NCBI GenBank assembly: GCA_963738575.1
Contig: CAVTWY010000002.1
Span: forward strand, 310,001-374,000
Reading direction: 5' to 3'
Length of the DNA stretch: 64,000 nucleotides
Source: CAVTWY01 sp963738575
GTDB taxonomy: Bacteria > Pseudomonadota > Gammaproteobacteria > Burkholderiales > Burkholderiaceae_C
A program made the translations under genes and the position numbers. Within the stretch, counting starts at the first letter, position 1, and the number at the start of each line of letters is the position of its first letter. A model generated the notes under the pieces. That model made no database searches and was not told the origin of the DNA. It worked only from the letters and a program-made list of their open reading frames with translations. This document shows positions 63,244 through 64,000 of the stretch, one piece after another.

Positions 63244-63289
63244 CCCTAAATAGGCATGGTGGCGCTGGTGCCTGCGTGATTGACGAGGT

Positions 63290-63612
63290 GGGAGGCGTCC
63301 ATACCATCTCGCTGCGCGGCCTTTGGCCGCTGCGCTCAAACAGTTGCGACGAGTCAGAGCTTGAGGCGCGCTGCGCGCGCGGGCATCAAGCCCTGCGCTT
63401 CTCGCCGTCCCACAGTGAGCCCCACCCACCCACCGCAAGCCGCCCGTGCGGTCCTGCGCGAAGATGTCCCTATTCCCGGCTGTTAAAGAATGCAGGTAGC
63501 TCCGTACCACGAAGGCGCGGACGCTGCCCTGGGCGTCTGCGCCTGACCCAGCGCCACTCCCAGCAAAGGCAGACAAAGCAAAAAGCAAAAAAGCAAAAAG
63601 CAAAAAAAAAGA
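63290..63612 (-). repeat. Right copy of the dispersed repeat, inverted, no gene
   Basis: GGGAGGCGTCCATA (63290-63303), the GTGAGCCCCACCC-x-CCCACCGCAAGCCGCC block (63415-63444) and a run of GCAAA(A) units (63578-63611) mirror the left copy. Long direct and inverted G/C words lie between. Frames here are only by-products of the repeat. Confidence 0.65.
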
Positions 63613-63628
63613 CCCGCATCGCGGGCCT
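63602..63628 (-). terminator. Rho-independent terminator of the PhoX-like gene
   Basis: On the - strand: GGCCCGC-GAT-GCGGGTC (seven pairs, one G-U) followed by nine T. It lies about 62 bases after the stop of the gene to the right. Confidence 0.75.
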
Positions 63629-63689
63629 CAAAAAGGGCGTGAGCCCATGCGCATAGGCGCACGTTAGGGTCATCAATTGCAAAGGCGCG

Positions 63690-64000
63690 TCATGCGCCAA
63701 TCACACCGCCGTCCACGCGCCGCACCACCACCGTCGCAGCGCGCGGACGCGCGCCGGCAGTGGGCCACTGCGAGAAAACGGTGGCGTTGCGAGCAATCTC
63801 ATTGTCGGTAAGGACCACACCGGCCGCCGACTTCGGTGCACGTGGGTGGTTGCCCACCTCACCTGGATGTTGAACATTCACAAACATTGTCTTGCGGTCA
63901 GGTGTCCAGGTAATCCCGGTAATCTCACAGCCAGACGGTCCTACCAGAAAACGTCGGATCTCTTTGGTTTGCGGGTCGGCCACCAGCATTTGGTTGTTGC
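63690..64000 (-). CDS. phoX: PhoX-family alkaline phosphatase, C-terminal part (runs off the window)
   Basis: About 103 residues of the C-terminus: 'VGPSGCEITGITWTPDRKTM', 'FVNVQHPGEV', 'FSQWP' and 'PRAATVVVRRVDGGVIG', all characteristic of PhoX/DUF839 phosphatases (calcium- and iron-dependent, Tat-exported, phosphate starvation). 'CEITGITWTPD' and 'FVNVQHPGE' carry metal-site residues. The rest lies outside the window, so completeness is unknown. Confidence 0.88.
   Translation of the reverse strand, partial: NNQMLVADPQTKEIRRFLVGPSGCEITGITWTPDRKTMFVNVQHPGEVGNHPRAPKSAAGVVLTDNEIARNATVFSQWPTAGARPRAATVVVRRVDGGVIGA

Larger units (their letters stand above)
61812..63289 (-). mobile_element. IS110-family insertion sequence (ends approximate)
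   Basis: A 350-residue IS110 transposase with about 300 bases of non-coding sequence on its 3' side and about 120 on its 5' side. The total, about 1.5 kb, is normal for the family. IS110 elements usually lack terminal inverted repeats and target duplications, so the ends were taken as the inner limits of the flanking repeat copies. The 3' non-coding part (61812-62115) has no supported gene. Confidence 0.7.

Noticed and set aside
63578..63612. GCAAA(A) repeats as a CRISPR array or microsatellite gene switch
   Set aside because: Units are six or seven bases without spacers and do not lie in a coding or promoter position; they are the edge of the dispersed repeat.

Overview
The window reads as a chromosomal segment of a betaproteobacterium of the order Burkholderiales, most like the Comamonadaceae. 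The evidence is the gene order clpS-clpA, rpsB-tsf-pyrH-frr-uppS-cdsA-dxr-rseP-bamA-skp-lpxD-fabZ-lpxA-lpxB-rnhB, ppsR/ppsA, rpsF-priB-rpsR-rplI-dnaB, together with the protein sequences. No tRNA, rRNA or CRISPR array was seen.

Region 1 (1 to about 15,000) is accessory. Its left edge (1-1,000) is a scrapyard: a C-terminal tail that resembles an AbiEi-type antitoxin, a YhcG/DUF1016 gene cut by a nonsense codon, and the last part of a tyrosine integrase. Its right edge (14,571-14,974) is another scar, where the first 28 codons of an AtuA/DUF1446 gene are joined to a frameshifted, truncated Fic gene. Between the scars lies a catabolic locus. On the + strand are an Ala-Glu epimerase-like enolase-superfamily enzyme, a SxxK serine hydrolase, a LuxR-type regulator and a small Tat-type exported protein. 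On the - strand is a tight operon: TonB-dependent receptor, aldehyde dehydrogenase, M14 metallopeptidase, GPH-type symporter, NTF2-like protein and GMC alcohol oxidoreductase. Receptor, aldehyde dehydrogenase, permease and GMC dehydrogenase occur in the same order as in the polyethylene-glycol (peg) operon of sphingomonads. The added amide-bond enzymes suggest a substrate carrying both an alcohol and a peptide or amide bond. This is the best candidate for an undescribed system here.

Region 2 (15,000-26,500) is mixed metabolism: a LysR regulator, a dienelactone hydrolase, an M20 carboxypeptidase, and a LysR regulator divergent from glyoxylate carboligase with a clear T-N11-A operator between them. 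Two TonB receptors follow (one of the zinc-receptor type, with a small metal-related exported protein), then a cold-shock protein.

Region 3 (27,000-54,400) is the conserved core: ClpS/ClpA, NAD(P)HX repair, the translation / isoprenoid / phospholipid / outer-membrane assembly / lipid A superoperon, an RNA methyltransferase, PEP synthase with its regulator, and the rpsF-to-dnaB ribosomal-replication block. Within that block priB, rpsR and rplI carry four +1 frameshifts in about 725 bases. Because these are normally intact or essential genes, sequence error is the first explanation.

Region 4 (54,400-64,000) holds amino-acid or D-amino-acid related genes (FAD D-amino acid dehydrogenase-like, orphan TRAP binding protein, Asp/Glu racemase family, polar amino-acid ABC transporter). 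A radical SAM gene follows, whose promoter is overlapped by a perfect CTGT-N8-ACAG LexA box. Then comes an IS110 element lying between inverted copies of a dispersed repeat, and finally the 3' end of a PhoX phosphatase gene that runs off the window.
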